Origin: Gemella sp.
GTDB lineage: Bacteria > Bacillota > Bacilli > Staphylococcales > Gemellaceae
Direction of reading: 5' to 3'
Assembly: GCA_030529855.1 (NCBI GenBank)
Contig: JAUMWC010000005.1
Span: 30,157 to 94,156 of the forward strand
DNA length: 64,000 bases
Shown: piece by piece, positions 7,738-16,349 of the stretch
How positions within the stretch are numbered: position 1 is the first letter of the stretch
Layout of the letters: the number at the start of each line of letters is the position of its first letter
Made by a program: the position numbers and the translations under genes
The notes under the pieces: generated by a model
Told to the model about the DNA's origin: nothing
Database searches by the model: none
What the model saw: only the letters and a program-made list of their open reading frames with translations

Positions 7738-8733
7738 ATGAGAGTTTTATGTTATGGAGTTAGAGATGTAGAGAAACCAATATTCGAAGAAGTTAATAAT
7801 AAATTTAATTTCGAAATGACATTGGTTCCAAATTATGTGAAAACAAAAGAAGATGTATTATTAGCAGAAGGATATGACTGTGTAATATTACGTGGTAACT
7901 GTTTAGCAAATAAAGAAAATTTAGATTTATATAAAGAACTAGGGGTTAAATATGTTCTAACGAGAACAGTAGGATTTGACCATATAGATGTAGCTTATGC
8001 TAATGAGATAGGAATCAAGACAGCCTATGTACCGGGTTATTCACCAAATGCTATTGCAGAATTAGCTTTAACTTTAGGTATGACATTATTAAGAAATGTA
8101 GCCTATACAGCTAATAAAACAAGTAGAAAAGATTTCACTGTAGATAGCCAAATGTTTGCGAAAGAAATTCGTAACTGTACAGTTGGGGTTGTAGGTATTG
8201 GTAGAATAGGTTTAACGTCTGCATCATTATTCAAAGGTTTAGGTGCTAATGTATTAGCGTATGATGCTTTTAAAAAAGATGGAGTAGATCACATTTGTAC
8301 TCAAGTAGAACTTGATGAGTTAATAGCTAAGAGTGATATTATAACTCTTCACTGTCCATACATTAAAGAAAACGGAAAAGTTGTTACTAAAGAATTCATT
8401 AGTAAAATGAAAGATGGAGCAATTTTAATAAATACTGCAAGAGGAGAATTACACGACCTTGATGCTGTAGTAGAAGCGTTAGAAAGCGGAAAACTTGCAG
8501 GAGCTGGATTGGACGTTCTAGAAGGTGAGTCAGCATTCTTCTTTAAAAATTTAGAAGGAGAAACTTTAGCTGACGAAAGAGTAGAGAAACTTGTTAATAT
8601 GTATCCAAAAGTGTTAATTACGCCACATATGGGATCATATACAGATGAAGCTGTATTAAACATGGTTGAGACAAGTTTTGAAAACTTAAAAGAATACATG
8701 GATACTGATTCATGTAAGAATGAAATTAAATAA
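7738..8733 (+). CDS. D-isomer-specific 2-hydroxyacid dehydrogenase (D-lactate dehydrogenase-like)
   Basis: A 331-residue NAD-dependent oxidoreductase. The Rossmann motif GVVGIGRIG is at 150-158; catalytic residues are Arg235 (INTARGEL), Glu264 region (DVLEGES) and His297 (ITPHMGS). The pattern is that of D-lactate/VanH/D-2-hydroxyisocaproate dehydrogenases, which reduce pyruvate or branched 2-oxoacids. It is 37 bases from the AEC carrier with its own AAGGAG, in the same transcript; reduction and export of the hydroxyacid is a reasonable joint role. The exact substrate is undetermined. Confidence 0.92.
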   Translation: MRVLCYGVRDVEKPIFEEVNNKFNFEMTLVPNYVKTKEDVLLAEGYDCVILRGNCLANKENLDLYKELGVKYVLTRTVGFDHIDVAYANEIGIKTAYVPGYSPNAIAELALTLGMTLLRNVAYTANKTSRKDFTVDSQMFAKEIRNCTVGVVGIGRIGLTSASLFKGLGANVLAYDAFKKDGVDHICTQVELDELIAKSDIITLHCPYIKENGKVVTKEFISKMKDGAILINTARGELHDLDAVVEALESGKLAGAGLDVLEGESAFFFKNLEGETLADERVEKLVNMYPKVLITPHMGSYTDEAVLNMVETSFENLKEYMDTDSCKNEIK

Positions 8734-8747
8734 TAAATTAATATGAG

Positions 8748-8776
8748 CAAGGTTGCTATTAAGTGACCTTGTTTTT
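8748..8776 (+). terminator. Terminator of the carrier/dehydrogenase operon
   Basis: CAAGGT (8748-8753) pairs with ACCTTG (8766-8771), then five T. Confidence 0.75.
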
Positions 8777-8878
8777 ATGTTTTAAAATAAATAATATTTT
8801 GATTTACTTTTTGAAATCAAAGCAGTATACTAATATAAGGTTTGATAACCAAACGAATTTAATGATTAGGAGACTAGG

Positions 8879-9841
8879 ATGCAATTTATTAAGAAATTTA
8901 AGAAATGGATACTTTCATTTTTTGCGATAATCTTACTTGCGGGATCATGGTTTGTAGGAGATTATTTCTACAACTTTGCTTTGAATCCTGCTGTAAGTAA
9001 AGCGGGAGTAACAGGACAAGATTCTGATGGAGTAGAAGATACTAGAAAAATAGAAAATCAGAAATGGTTTGACGCTACTGCTAAAGAACAAGAAATGAAA
9101 TCTGTAACGGGAGCAAATTTAAAAGGTTATACTTTTACACACGAAGGACAAGATAAAAAATGGGTAGTTGTTACTCATGGTTTTACTAGTTCAGCCAAAG
9201 ATGCAGTTAACTTTATTAAAGGATTTTACGATAAAGGCTATAATGTATTTGCGCCAGATCTAATCGCTCATGGTAAGAGTGAAGGGGAAGCATATTCAAT
9301 GGGAGGATATGATTCGGATGATTTAGTAAACTGGGTAAAGAAAATATCTGCTGAAAATAATAATCCAGATATAGTTTTATTTGGAGTGTCTATGGGAGCT
9401 GCAACAACTATGAATTCTTTAAATAAAGGACTTCCTGAAAATGTTAAAGGATTTATAGAAGACTCTGGATACGTAAGCCTTAATGAAGAGTTTACTCATC
9501 AATTAGATAAATTATTTGGATTACCATCATTCCCAGTTATCCCATTAGCCAACTTTGTAACAGGAGTTAAAGCTGATTATAATTTTGGAGATGTAGATGC
9601 GACAGAAGCTTTGAAATCTAATAAGTTACCGGCATTAATTTTACACGGGGATCAAGATGGATTTGTTCCTTTATCACAAGGTCAAAAGGCACACGATTTA
9701 TTAACATCATACAAAGAAATTCATGTATTTAAAGATGCTAAACATGTTAAAGCAGAGAGAAAATACAATGAAGAATACTGGAGTAATGTAGAAAACTTTT
9801 TAAATAAAGTATTTTCTGGAGAAATAACAAAAACAAATTAA
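8879..9841 (+). CDS. Membrane-anchored alpha/beta hydrolase
   Basis: A 320-residue protein with an N-terminal membrane anchor (about 10-30), followed by an extracellular alpha/beta hydrolase domain. The oxyanion region is THGFTSS (about 99), nucleophile Ser171 in GVSMG, acid Asp260 in HGDQD and His289 in AKHVKAE. It resembles the BAAT/dienelactone-type hydrolases exported by many Bacilli; substrate unknown. ATG 8879 is preceded by AGGAG. An inverted repeat (TTTGATTT…AAATCAAA) lies around 8799-8822, within or next to the likely promoter. Confidence 0.87.
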   Translation: MQFIKKFKKWILSFFAIILLAGSWFVGDYFYNFALNPAVSKAGVTGQDSDGVEDTRKIENQKWFDATAKEQEMKSVTGANLKGYTFTHEGQDKKWVVVTHGFTSSAKDAVNFIKGFYDKGYNVFAPDLIAHGKSEGEAYSMGGYDSDDLVNWVKKISAENNNPDIVLFGVSMGAATTMNSLNKGLPENVKGFIEDSGYVSLNEEFTHQLDKLFGLPSFPVIPLANFVTGVKADYNFGDVDATEALKSNKLPALILHGDQDGFVPLSQGQKAHDLLTSYKEIHVFKDAKHVKAERKYNEEYWSNVENFLNKVFSGEITKTN

Positions 9842-9850
9842 TAGTAAAGT

Positions 9851-9886
9851 AAAGATTCCTAGAAAATTTTTCTAGGAATCTTTTAT
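9851..9886. terminator. Bidirectional terminator
   Basis: AAAGATTCCTAGAAAA is mirrored by TTTTTCTAGGAATCTTTT. It separates the hydrolase (+) from the DUF3021/LytTR pair (-). Confidence 0.9.
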
Positions 9887-10302
9887 AGTTTTGAATTTAT
9901 TTTTTTTATTTCGTATTTTCTATATAGATACATAAAGATATATACGATAATATATATGGAATTCACAGTAGTAAGAATTATGATTAGAGAAGATCCGCCT
10001 AAAATAAATAGATTTAGTAATATTAATGAAGTAAGTATTATTGAATAGTGGCTCAAAGTTTGTACTAAAAGATTTTTATCTGTTTTAAAAATATTAGATG
10101 AAAATCCTTGTATAATCCCAACAACAGCATATAGAATATTTTGTGCATTGATAGCTGCCAGTTCAGTAGAAAACATTTCTCTAAAAGGAGAAAAACTAGT
10201 TACATAATCAGTAGCGGATAAATTATGACTAAGTAGATGAAAGAAATTTCCAAGTCCAATACCTAGTAGTGAATAGATAATAAATTGTTTAATAAATTTC
10301 AT
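9883..10302 (-). CDS. DUF3021-family four-helix membrane protein, partner of the LytTR regulator
   Basis: A 139-residue protein with four hydrophobic segments (about 8-25, 52-70, 84-104, 106-128) and a short basic C-terminus. Its length and order next to a receiver-less LytTR protein match the LytTR regulatory systems described in streptococci (HdrRM, BrsRM), where the DUF3021-type membrane protein restrains the regulator. It starts 9 bases after the regulator's stop with its own AGGAGG. Role as membrane-bound antagonist is inferred from those systems. Confidence 0.8.
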   Translation of the reverse strand: MKFIKQFIIYSLLGIGLGNFFHLLSHNLSATDYVTSFSPFREMFSTELAAINAQNILYAVVGIIQGFSSNIFKTDKNLLVQTLSHYSIILTSLILLNLFILGGSSLIIILTTVNSIYIIVYIFMYLYRKYEIKKINSKL

Positions 10303-10311
10303 AATAACCTC

Positions 10312-10749
10312 CTATATATTTAGTTTTTCTTTGAAATTTTTTATAGCTCTTCTCGAAACGAAAGTAGTATCTCCGTTTTTAAAAATTAACTTGATATTAC
10401 CACTAAAAGAGAAGTCTAGTTTTTTGATAAAATTAATATTTACAATTTCACTTTGAGATATTTTTATAAAATCACTGCTTAAAATATTTTCAAATTCATA
10501 GAGCCTTTGCTTACTAGAATAAGTTTTATTATTAGTAGTAGTTATATAAATTTTTCTATTTTCTATAAAAATTCTCATAATATTTTCTTGTTTAAGGAAT
10601 TCGATCTCACTTTCTAAGTAGGCTGAGATAGTTGTTTCATTTTCTTCAACAATATCAATTATTTTTTGTATTTTACTATCAATTTCTTTTGTGAATATTT
10701 TTATAAGGCTTTCTTTAAAGTTAAAATCTTTAATTATTTCTAATTTCAT
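10312..10749 (-). CDS. LytTR-domain transcriptional regulator without receiver domain
   Basis: A 145-residue protein. The C-terminal LytTR DNA-binding domain (about 50-143) shows the typical run FIKISQSEIVNINFIKKL followed by FSGNIKLIFKNGD and VSRRAIKNFKEKL. The N-terminal 50 residues are helical and lack a phosphoacceptor domain, so control must come from elsewhere, most likely from the DUF3021 membrane protein encoded next. ATG 10749 has AAAGGAG upstream. I see no clear LytTR direct-repeat box in 10750-10960, so targets remain unknown. Confidence 0.87.
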   Translation of the reverse strand: MKLEIIKDFNFKESLIKIFTKEIDSKIQKIIDIVEENETTISAYLESEIEFLKQENIMRIFIENRKIYITTTNNKTYSSKQRLYEFENILSSDFIKISQSEIVNINFIKKLDFSFSGNIKLIFKNGDTTFVSRRAIKNFKEKLNI

Positions 10750-10774
10750 ATGAATTCTCCTTTCTTTTACTTAA

Positions 10775-10803
10775 ATTGTATATTATGTACTTATACATGT
10801 CTA
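10775..10803 (-). promoter_or_regulatory. Candidate promoter of the LytTR/DUF3021 operon
   Basis: Minus strand: TAGACA (10798-10803), 17-bp spacer, TACAAT (10775-10780). Confidence 0.6.
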
Positions 10804-10904
10804 TATTGATTGACTATCTGGTAGTTATTATCGTTTAAGTGTATATAAATAATATCGTCAAATATAAAATTCCAAAAAATAACTATTAAAGTCAGAAAAT
10901 TATA

Positions 10905-10933
10905 TTTACAAATCCTTCTCGTAGGAGTATAAT
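10905..10933 (+). promoter_or_regulatory. Promoter of the DUF4097-like gene
   Basis: TTTACA (10905-10910), 17-bp spacer, TATAAT (10928-10933). Confidence 0.82.
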
Positions 10934-10960
10934 TAAGAAAAGTAGATAAGGAGAATTATT

Positions 10961-11602
10961 ATGAAAGTATTTATTGATAAACTTAAAGAAAAATTGACTT
11001 TAGAAGATGATAATGCAGAGAAAACTGTTGTAGAGTTAGAGAATTTTTCAAAAATTAATTTGAAATCTAATACTTCAAATGTAGTAATAGAAAAAGATGA
11101 TGTTGAAAAGCCACGACTAGAGTATGTTGAAAGAGAAAAAGTTAGCCTTGATTTTAGTGTTAGTCATGGAGAATTGACTGTAGTTCAAAAAGTGAAATTC
11201 CATTTCTCTTTTGGTCCTAATAATTATAACTCTAAACTAAGGGTTGTAGTTCCAAGAAATTTTGACTTAGAAAGTGTTAAATTAGAAGTAGATGCTGGTA
11301 ATGTTAAGATAAGAGATTTAGATCTACAAGAAGTTTTTATGGATATAAACGCAGGGAACTTGAAGGTGGAAGATACCAAGGTTGAGAACTTTAAACTAGA
11401 ATCGAATGCAGGTAATGTTAAATTAGAAAATGTAAGTAGTTCTGATAATAAATTAGAACTAAATGCAGGGAATATAAAATTAAAAGATTCTAATCTAAAT
11501 AAAGGGAAAATTGAAGTCAATGCAGGAAATATAAAAATAGATAATTCTTTACTTGATAATGTTGAATTAGACGTAAATGCAGGTAAAGTAAAGTATATCT
11601 AG
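10961..11602 (+). CDS. DUF4097-like beta-solenoid protein with 19-residue repeats
   Basis: A 213-residue protein. After a charged N-terminal region (1-110) come five exact 19-residue repeats, each opening with (N/D)AGN(V/L/I)K (from residues 111, 130, 149, 168 and 187), and a partial sixth (NAGKVKYI). Such regular turns are typical of the DUF4097 toastrack/beta-helix family, often linked to envelope-stress or antimicrobial-peptide response genes. Unlike many relatives it has no membrane segment and no signal peptide, so it is probably cytoplasmic. Divergent from the LytTR gene; regulation by that system is possible but not shown. Confidence 0.8.
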   Translation: MKVFIDKLKEKLTLEDDNAEKTVVELENFSKINLKSNTSNVVIEKDDVEKPRLEYVEREKVSLDFSVSHGELTVVQKVKFHFSFGPNNYNSKLRVVVPRNFDLESVKLEVDAGNVKIRDLDLQEVFMDINAGNLKVEDTKVENFKLESNAGNVKLENVSSSDNKLELNAGNIKLKDSNLNKGKIEVNAGNIKIDNSLLDNVELDVNAGKVKYI

Positions 11603-11603
11603 T

Positions 11604-11637
11604 AAATTCTACCGATTAAGGTCGGTAGAATTATTTG
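11604..11637 (+). terminator. Terminator of the DUF4097-like gene
   Basis: AATTCTACCG pairs with CGGTAGAATT (to 11632), followed by a short T-rich run. Confidence 0.8.
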
Positions 11638-11678
11638 TTTATAATTAAATAGTTTTTTAATAAATTAATACTAGAATA

Positions 11679-11687
11679 TGGTACAAT
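11679..11687 (+). promoter_or_regulatory. Extended -10 promoter of pip-pepP
   Basis: TGGTACAAT: TGn directly before TACAAT (11682-11687). Confidence 0.6.
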
Positions 11688-11719
11688 ATGTATGAATAAA
11701 TTTTTAGGAGTAGAAGATT

Positions 11720-12685
11720 ATGTATTCTAGAAATCTTTATCCAGAATTAAAAGAAAATTTTAAAAAGTATATAAAAGTAGATGACACTCATGAGATTTAC
11801 TATGAAGAATCTGGTAATCCAAATGGTTATCCAGTAGTCTTTCTTCATGGTGGACCAGGTGGAGCATCATCGCCGACAAGTAGAAGATATTTTGATCCGA
11901 AATTTTATAGAATAATAGTTTTTGATCAAAGGGGTTCTGGTTATTCTAAACCACATGCATCCTTAGAAAATAATGATACTTGGCATATTATAGAAGATAT
12001 GGAAAAAATAAGGGAAGCTGAAGGGATAGACAAGTGGCTAGTCTTTGGAGGATCTTGGGGTTCTACCTTAGCCTTATGTTATGCAATTAAACACAGCGAT
12101 AGGGTTAGTGGTCTTGTCTTGAGAGGTATATTCTTAGGAAGGCAGGAAGATATTGACTGGATTTATGAAGTAGGTGGAGCGTCTAATATACAACCAGAGG
12201 CCTTTGAAAAATATATAGAATTAGTTGATGAAAAAGATAGACATGATGTAGTATCTGCCTACTATAAACTTTTAACAAGTGATGACAAAGAAATAAGGGA
12301 AGAAGCTGCTAGACGCTGGTCGGTTTGGGAAGGTTCTATAGTAACCTTATTACCGGATCCAGAAGTTACATCATCTTTTGCTAAGATAGATAAGGCCTTG
12401 TCTATGGCGAGAATTGAATGTCATTTTTGGATGAATAAAATGTTTTGGGAAGATGATAATTATATCTTAAATAATGCTCATAAGATAGCAGATATTCCTA
12501 CTTATATTGTACATGGTCGTTATGATATCGATTGTAGAGTAGTAGGAGCTTATGAATTAAGTAAGAAATTAAATAATTGTGATTTAAATATTGTTGCCGA
12601 TGCTGGTCATTCAGCTATAGAACCAGGAATTATTGATGGACTTGTTAGGGCAACAGATGAATTTAAAAATATTTTAGGAGATTAA
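11720..12685 (+). CDS. pip: Proline iminopeptidase
   Basis: A 321-residue S33-family alpha/beta hydrolase that releases N-terminal proline from peptides. The oxyanion motif is HGGPGG (43-48), the nucleophile Ser112 in GGSWGS, acid Asp269 in HGRYDID and His297 in AGHSA; the length matches the monomeric Pip family. AGGAG precedes the ATG. It is followed after 4 bases by an Xaa-Pro aminopeptidase, so both enzymes for proline-containing peptides sit in one operon. Confidence 0.95.
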   Translation: MYSRNLYPELKENFKKYIKVDDTHEIYYEESGNPNGYPVVFLHGGPGGASSPTSRRYFDPKFYRIIVFDQRGSGYSKPHASLENNDTWHIIEDMEKIREAEGIDKWLVFGGSWGSTLALCYAIKHSDRVSGLVLRGIFLGRQEDIDWIYEVGGASNIQPEAFEKYIELVDEKDRHDVVSAYYKLLTSDDKEIREEAARRWSVWEGSIVTLLPDPEVTSSFAKIDKALSMARIECHFWMNKMFWEDDNYILNNAHKIADIPTYIVHGRYDIDCRVVGAYELSKKLNNCDLNIVADAGHSAIEPGIIDGLVRATDEFKNILGD

Positions 12686-12689
12686 GTTT

Positions 12690-14489
12690 ATGTACGTAAA
12701 TGAAAGATTAGCTGCTTTAAGACAGCTTATGAAAGAAAGAGAAATTGATATATATTTAATTCCAACTGCAGATTTCCATAATAGTGAAAATGTTGGAGAC
12801 TACTTTAAAGCTCGTGAGTATATGAGTGGATTCACTGGTTCGGCAGGAACTGTAGTAGTAACTAAAGATTACGCTGGTCTATGGACGGATGGAAGATATT
12901 TCTTACAAGCAGACAAAGAATTAGCAGGAACAAGAATAGAGCTTCAAAAAATGGGAGAAGAAGGTACTCCAACGATAGCTGACTTCATAGTGGATACAAT
13001 GCCTAAAGGTGGTAAATTAGGTTTTGATGGAAGAGTAGTAATGTATGGAGAAGGTAAGAATTTAGCAGCTAGGTTGAAAAGAAAAGAAGCAAGTATTGTT
13101 TATGATTTAGACCTTGTTGGTGAAGTTTGGAAGGATAGACCATCATTGTCAAAAAACAAGGCATTTGCTTTATCTTTAGAACAAGCTGGGGAAAGTGTAG
13201 CAGATAAATTAAAACGTGTTAGAGAAGAGATGTTATCTTATGGAGCCAATGCCCACATTATTACAAGTCTTGATGATACAGGTTGGTTACTTAACATAAG
13301 GGGAACAGATGTAGAATTTTTCCCATTACTATTAAGTTATACAATTGTATATGAAAACAAAGTAGAATTATATGTAGACGAAAGTAAATTATCTGATGAA
13401 ATAAAGGTAGATCTGGCTAAAGATAAGATAATCTTAAAAGACTATAATGAAGTATATGATGCAGTAAAAGAATTCACTTATTCAGATGTTGTTTTAGTAG
13501 ACCCAGATTTATTAAACTATGCAATCTACAATAATATTCCTAAGGAAGTTATACTTGTAGAAAAGAGAAATCCTACTATTCTAATGAAAGCTATGAAAAA
13601 TGAAGTAGAAGTTTCTAACATAATCAAAGCTCACATCAAAGATGGAGTAGCTCATACTAAATTTATTTACTGGTTGAAAGAACTAGTTAAATCTGGAAAA
13701 CTTGAAGAAGAAACAGAAATGTCAGCATCAGATAAGTTAGTAGAATTTAGAAAATCCCAAGGTGACTATATCTTCCCATCGTTCTCTCCAATTTTTGGAC
13801 ATGGACCTAATGGGGCAATTATTCACTATTCATCATCACCAGAGACTAATAGAAAATTAACAGAAGGTACTTTCTTGTTAACAGATTCTGGATCGCACTT
13901 TATGCAAGGTTCAACAGATATAACAAGAACACACGCTTTAGGAGAAGTTCCAGCAGGATTAAAATCTGATTACACAAGAGTTTTAAAAGCAAATCTATCG
14001 CTATCAAAGATTAAATTTATTGAAGGTATTGCTGGACAAAATGTTGACATTTTAGCAAGACAACACCTGTGGGCGAATTACCAAGATTACAGACATGGAA
14101 CAGGACATGGTGTGGGATATATTGGAAACATTCATGAAGGTCCTGCTAATATTCGCTGGCAAGTTCCTGCAAGTGGACAGGTAGAACCACTTAGAGAAGG
14201 TATGATTCTAAGTAATGAACCAGGTTTATATATTGCAGGTTCTCATGGAATCAGGTTAGAAAATGAATTACTTGTAAGAAAAACTGTAAAAAATGACTTT
14301 GGTCAATTTATGGAATTCGAAGTTATTACTTATGTTCCATTTGATTTAGAAGCTATTGATTTATCTCTTATGACAGATGTAGATAGAGAAGAACTTAATA
14401 AATATCACGCAAGAGTATATGAGTTGGTTTCACCACATTTAACAGAAGAAGAAAAAGTTTGGCTAAGAGAAGCGACTAGAGAAATTTAA
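12690..14489 (+). CDS. Xaa-Pro aminopeptidase (M24B), three-domain form
   Basis: A 599-residue metallopeptidase that removes an N-terminal residue preceding proline. Two creatinase-like N-terminal domains (about 1-305) are followed by a pita-bread catalytic domain with the metal ligands visible: Asp in LLTDSGSHF and ITRTHALG, His in HGTGHGVGY, Glu in ILSNEPGLY and in GIRLENELLV. The length fits the long eukaryote-like XPNPEP1 type rather than the 350-residue PepQ/YqhT type. RBS TAGGAG lies in the end of pip; the genes are translationally close. Confidence 0.94.
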   Translation: MYVNERLAALRQLMKEREIDIYLIPTADFHNSENVGDYFKAREYMSGFTGSAGTVVVTKDYAGLWTDGRYFLQADKELAGTRIELQKMGEEGTPTIADFIVDTMPKGGKLGFDGRVVMYGEGKNLAARLKRKEASIVYDLDLVGEVWKDRPSLSKNKAFALSLEQAGESVADKLKRVREEMLSYGANAHIITSLDDTGWLLNIRGTDVEFFPLLLSYTIVYENKVELYVDESKLSDEIKVDLAKDKIILKDYNEVYDAVKEFTYSDVVLVDPDLLNYAIYNNIPKEVILVEKRNPTILMKAMKNEVEVSNIIKAHIKDGVAHTKFIYWLKELVKSGKLEEETEMSASDKLVEFRKSQGDYIFPSFSPIFGHGPNGAIIHYSSSPETNRKLTEGTFLLTDSGSHFMQGSTDITRTHALGEVPAGLKSDYTRVLKANLSLSKIKFIEGIAGQNVDILARQHLWANYQDYRHGTGHGVGYIGNIHEGPANIRWQVPASGQVEPLREGMILSNEPGLYIAGSHGIRLENELLVRKTVKNDFGQFMEFEVITYVPFDLEAIDLSLMTDVDREELNKYHARVYELVSPHLTEEEKVWLREATREI

Positions 14490-14493
14490 TATA

Positions 14494-14524
14494 AAAGGCA
14501 CGGAGTGGATCCGTGCCTTTATGT
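14494..14524 (+). terminator. Terminator of pip-pepP
   Basis: AAAGGCACGGA (14494-14504) pairs with TCCGTGCCTTT (14510-14520). Confidence 0.9.
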
Positions 14525-14552
14525 TTTACAAACACAAATTCTATGTTATAAT
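14525..14552 (+). promoter_or_regulatory. Promoter of coaX-hslO
   Basis: TTTACA (14525-14530), 16-bp spacer ending TGT, TATAAT (14547-14552). Confidence 0.75.
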
Positions 14553-14582
14553 AAATAGAATTTTTATTTAGGAGTAGACACG

Positions 14583-15350
14583 ATGATTTGTGCACTTGAT
14601 GTTGGAAATACTAATATTGTATTAGGAGTTTTCGATGATGATTATAAACAAATGTATTCTTGGAGAATTGCAACTGATTCAAGTAAAACAGAAGATGAAC
14701 TTTATGTTATTATAAAGAACTTTTTTGTAGATAAGGGAATAGGGTTTGATTCTTTTACAGGATTAGTTATATCTAGCGTTGTACCTGGAATGCTATTTGC
14801 CTTGAAATTACTTAGTAGAAAATATTTTGGATTAGAGCCAATTATAGTATCTAATGACATAAAAACCGGGTTGACAATACCAGAACCATATACTAAAAAG
14901 TTGGGATCGGATAGAATCGTTGACATAGTAGGAGCAAATGTATCTAATTATTTACCTGCAATAGTAGTTGATTTTGGTACTGCTACAACTTTTGATTATG
15001 TGGATGAGAATATGATATATAGAGGTGGGGTAATTTGCCCAGGGATAAATATTTCTGCTGATGCTTTATACCAAAGAGCAGCTCAACTTCCTAGAGTAGA
15101 AATAGGAAAAGTTGATACATCTTTAGGAATGGATACAATATCTCAAATGCAAGCAGGATTATTCTATGGATTTATAGGACAATTTGAGGCTATAATTAAG
15201 AGTATGAAAAAAGAAATAAACCAAGATGTTAAAGTTGTTTTAACAGGTGGTTTAGCGAAACTACTGGCTGAACATTCAGATCAAGTAGATATAATTGATG
15301 ATGAATTAACCTTAAAAGGAATTATTGAATTATATAAATTAAATAAATAG
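14583..15350 (+). CDS. coaX: Type III pantothenate kinase
   Basis: A 255-residue ASKHA-fold kinase catalysing the first step of coenzyme A synthesis (pantothenate to 4'-phosphopantothenate). The CoaX motifs are present: DVGNTN near residue 6, the KLGSDR(I)VD pantothenate-binding stretch near 104, VDFGTATTFD near 128 and the GGVICPG loop. The kinase is typically insensitive to CoA feedback. It is followed after 13 bases by hslO, the gene order seen in many Bacilli. Confidence 0.96.
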   Translation: MICALDVGNTNIVLGVFDDDYKQMYSWRIATDSSKTEDELYVIIKNFFVDKGIGFDSFTGLVISSVVPGMLFALKLLSRKYFGLEPIIVSNDIKTGLTIPEPYTKKLGSDRIVDIVGANVSNYLPAIVVDFGTATTFDYVDENMIYRGGVICPGINISADALYQRAAQLPRVEIGKVDTSLGMDTISQMQAGLFYGFIGQFEAIIKSMKKEINQDVKVVLTGGLAKLLAEHSDQVDIIDDELTLKGIIELYKLNK

Positions 15351-15363
15351 GAGTTATTATAGA

Positions 15364-16233
15364 ATGAAAGATTATTTAATTAGAGGGCTTGCCTTCAATG
15401 ATGAGATTAGATTTTTTGCTGTTAAATCAACTGAATTAGTAGAAGAAATAAGAAGAAGACACGATGCTTATCCAACAGCTATAGCAGCGGTAGGAAGAAC
15501 TGCAACTGCTGCAGCTATGCTTGGAGCTATGCAAAAATCTGGAGATATAGTAGATGTTAGGGTAGGAGGAAATGGACCATTAGGGAAAATTCTTGCAACT
15601 GCTGATGAAGATGGGAATGTTAGAGCTTATGCTTCAAATATGCAAGTACACTTACCAAGTAATGATAAAGGTAAACTTGATGTACGTGGAGTAGTTGGAA
15701 CGCAAGGAGAACTAGTTATTATTAAAGATTTAGGTCTTGCTGAAAAATACACTACAACATCTCCAATCGTATCAGGAGAAATTGCAGAAGACTTTACTTA
15801 CTACTTTGCAAAGAGTGAGCAAGTTCCATCAGCTGTGTCTTTAGGAGTTTTAGTAGAAACTGATAATTCAGTAATAGCAGCTGGAGGATTTATTGTTCAA
15901 GTACTACCATTTGCTTCAGATGAAACAATTACTAAATTAGAGAATGTATTATCAAATATTAAACCAGTATCAACATTGATTCATGAAGGGAATACTTTAG
16001 AAGATATCGCGAAAATGTTATTTGGTGAAGATTACAGAGTATTAAAATCTAATGATGTTAAGTTTTCTTGCTCTTGTAATAAGGAAAAATATGCAGACGC
16101 GATAATTACTTTAGGTAGAGAAGAATTAGAAGATATGGCCAAGGAAGAAAACATAGAAACTGTATGTTCTTTCTGTAATGAAAAATACGTATTTTCACAA
16201 TCAGAAATAAAAGAATTGATTGAAAAATTATAA
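15364..16233 (+). CDS. hslO: Redox-regulated chaperone Hsp33
   Basis: A 289-residue holdase, activated on oxidation. The C-terminal zinc switch has all four cysteines: the CxC pair in FSCSCNKEK and the CxxC pair in VCSFCNEKY (about 238-272). The N-terminal part carries the conserved RGGGN-equivalent VGGNGPLGKI and the VQVLPFA region. It protects unfolded proteins in the cytoplasm during oxidative or heat stress. Second gene of the coaX operon. Confidence 0.96.
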   Translation: MKDYLIRGLAFNDEIRFFAVKSTELVEEIRRRHDAYPTAIAAVGRTATAAAMLGAMQKSGDIVDVRVGGNGPLGKILATADEDGNVRAYASNMQVHLPSNDKGKLDVRGVVGTQGELVIIKDLGLAEKYTTTSPIVSGEIAEDFTYYFAKSEQVPSAVSLGVLVETDNSVIAAGGFIVQVLPFASDETITKLENVLSNIKPVSTLIHEGNTLEDIAKMLFGEDYRVLKSNDVKFSCSCNKEKYADAIITLGREELEDMAKEENIETVCSFCNEKYVFSQSEIKELIEKL

Positions 16234-16254
16234 GAATAAAAAGAATATTTACAA

Positions 16255-16291
16255 ATCCGGGAAAACTGTTGAGTTTTCCCGGATATTTTGT
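16255..16291 (+). terminator. Terminator of coaX-hslO
   Basis: ATCCGGGAAAACT (16255-16267) pairs with AGTTTTCCCGGAT (16272-16284), then ATTTTG. Confidence 0.9.
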
Positions 16292-16349
16292 TATTATATA
16301 TAGAAATAAATTTTTTAGGTTTTAATTTTATTGGGGAGGATGATTGTCA

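Noticed and set aside
10750..10960. Possible LytTR direct-repeat binding box
   Set aside because: Segments such as ATCGTTTAAG and TAGTTATTA do not fit the known consensus at enough positions and are not spaced as a direct repeat.
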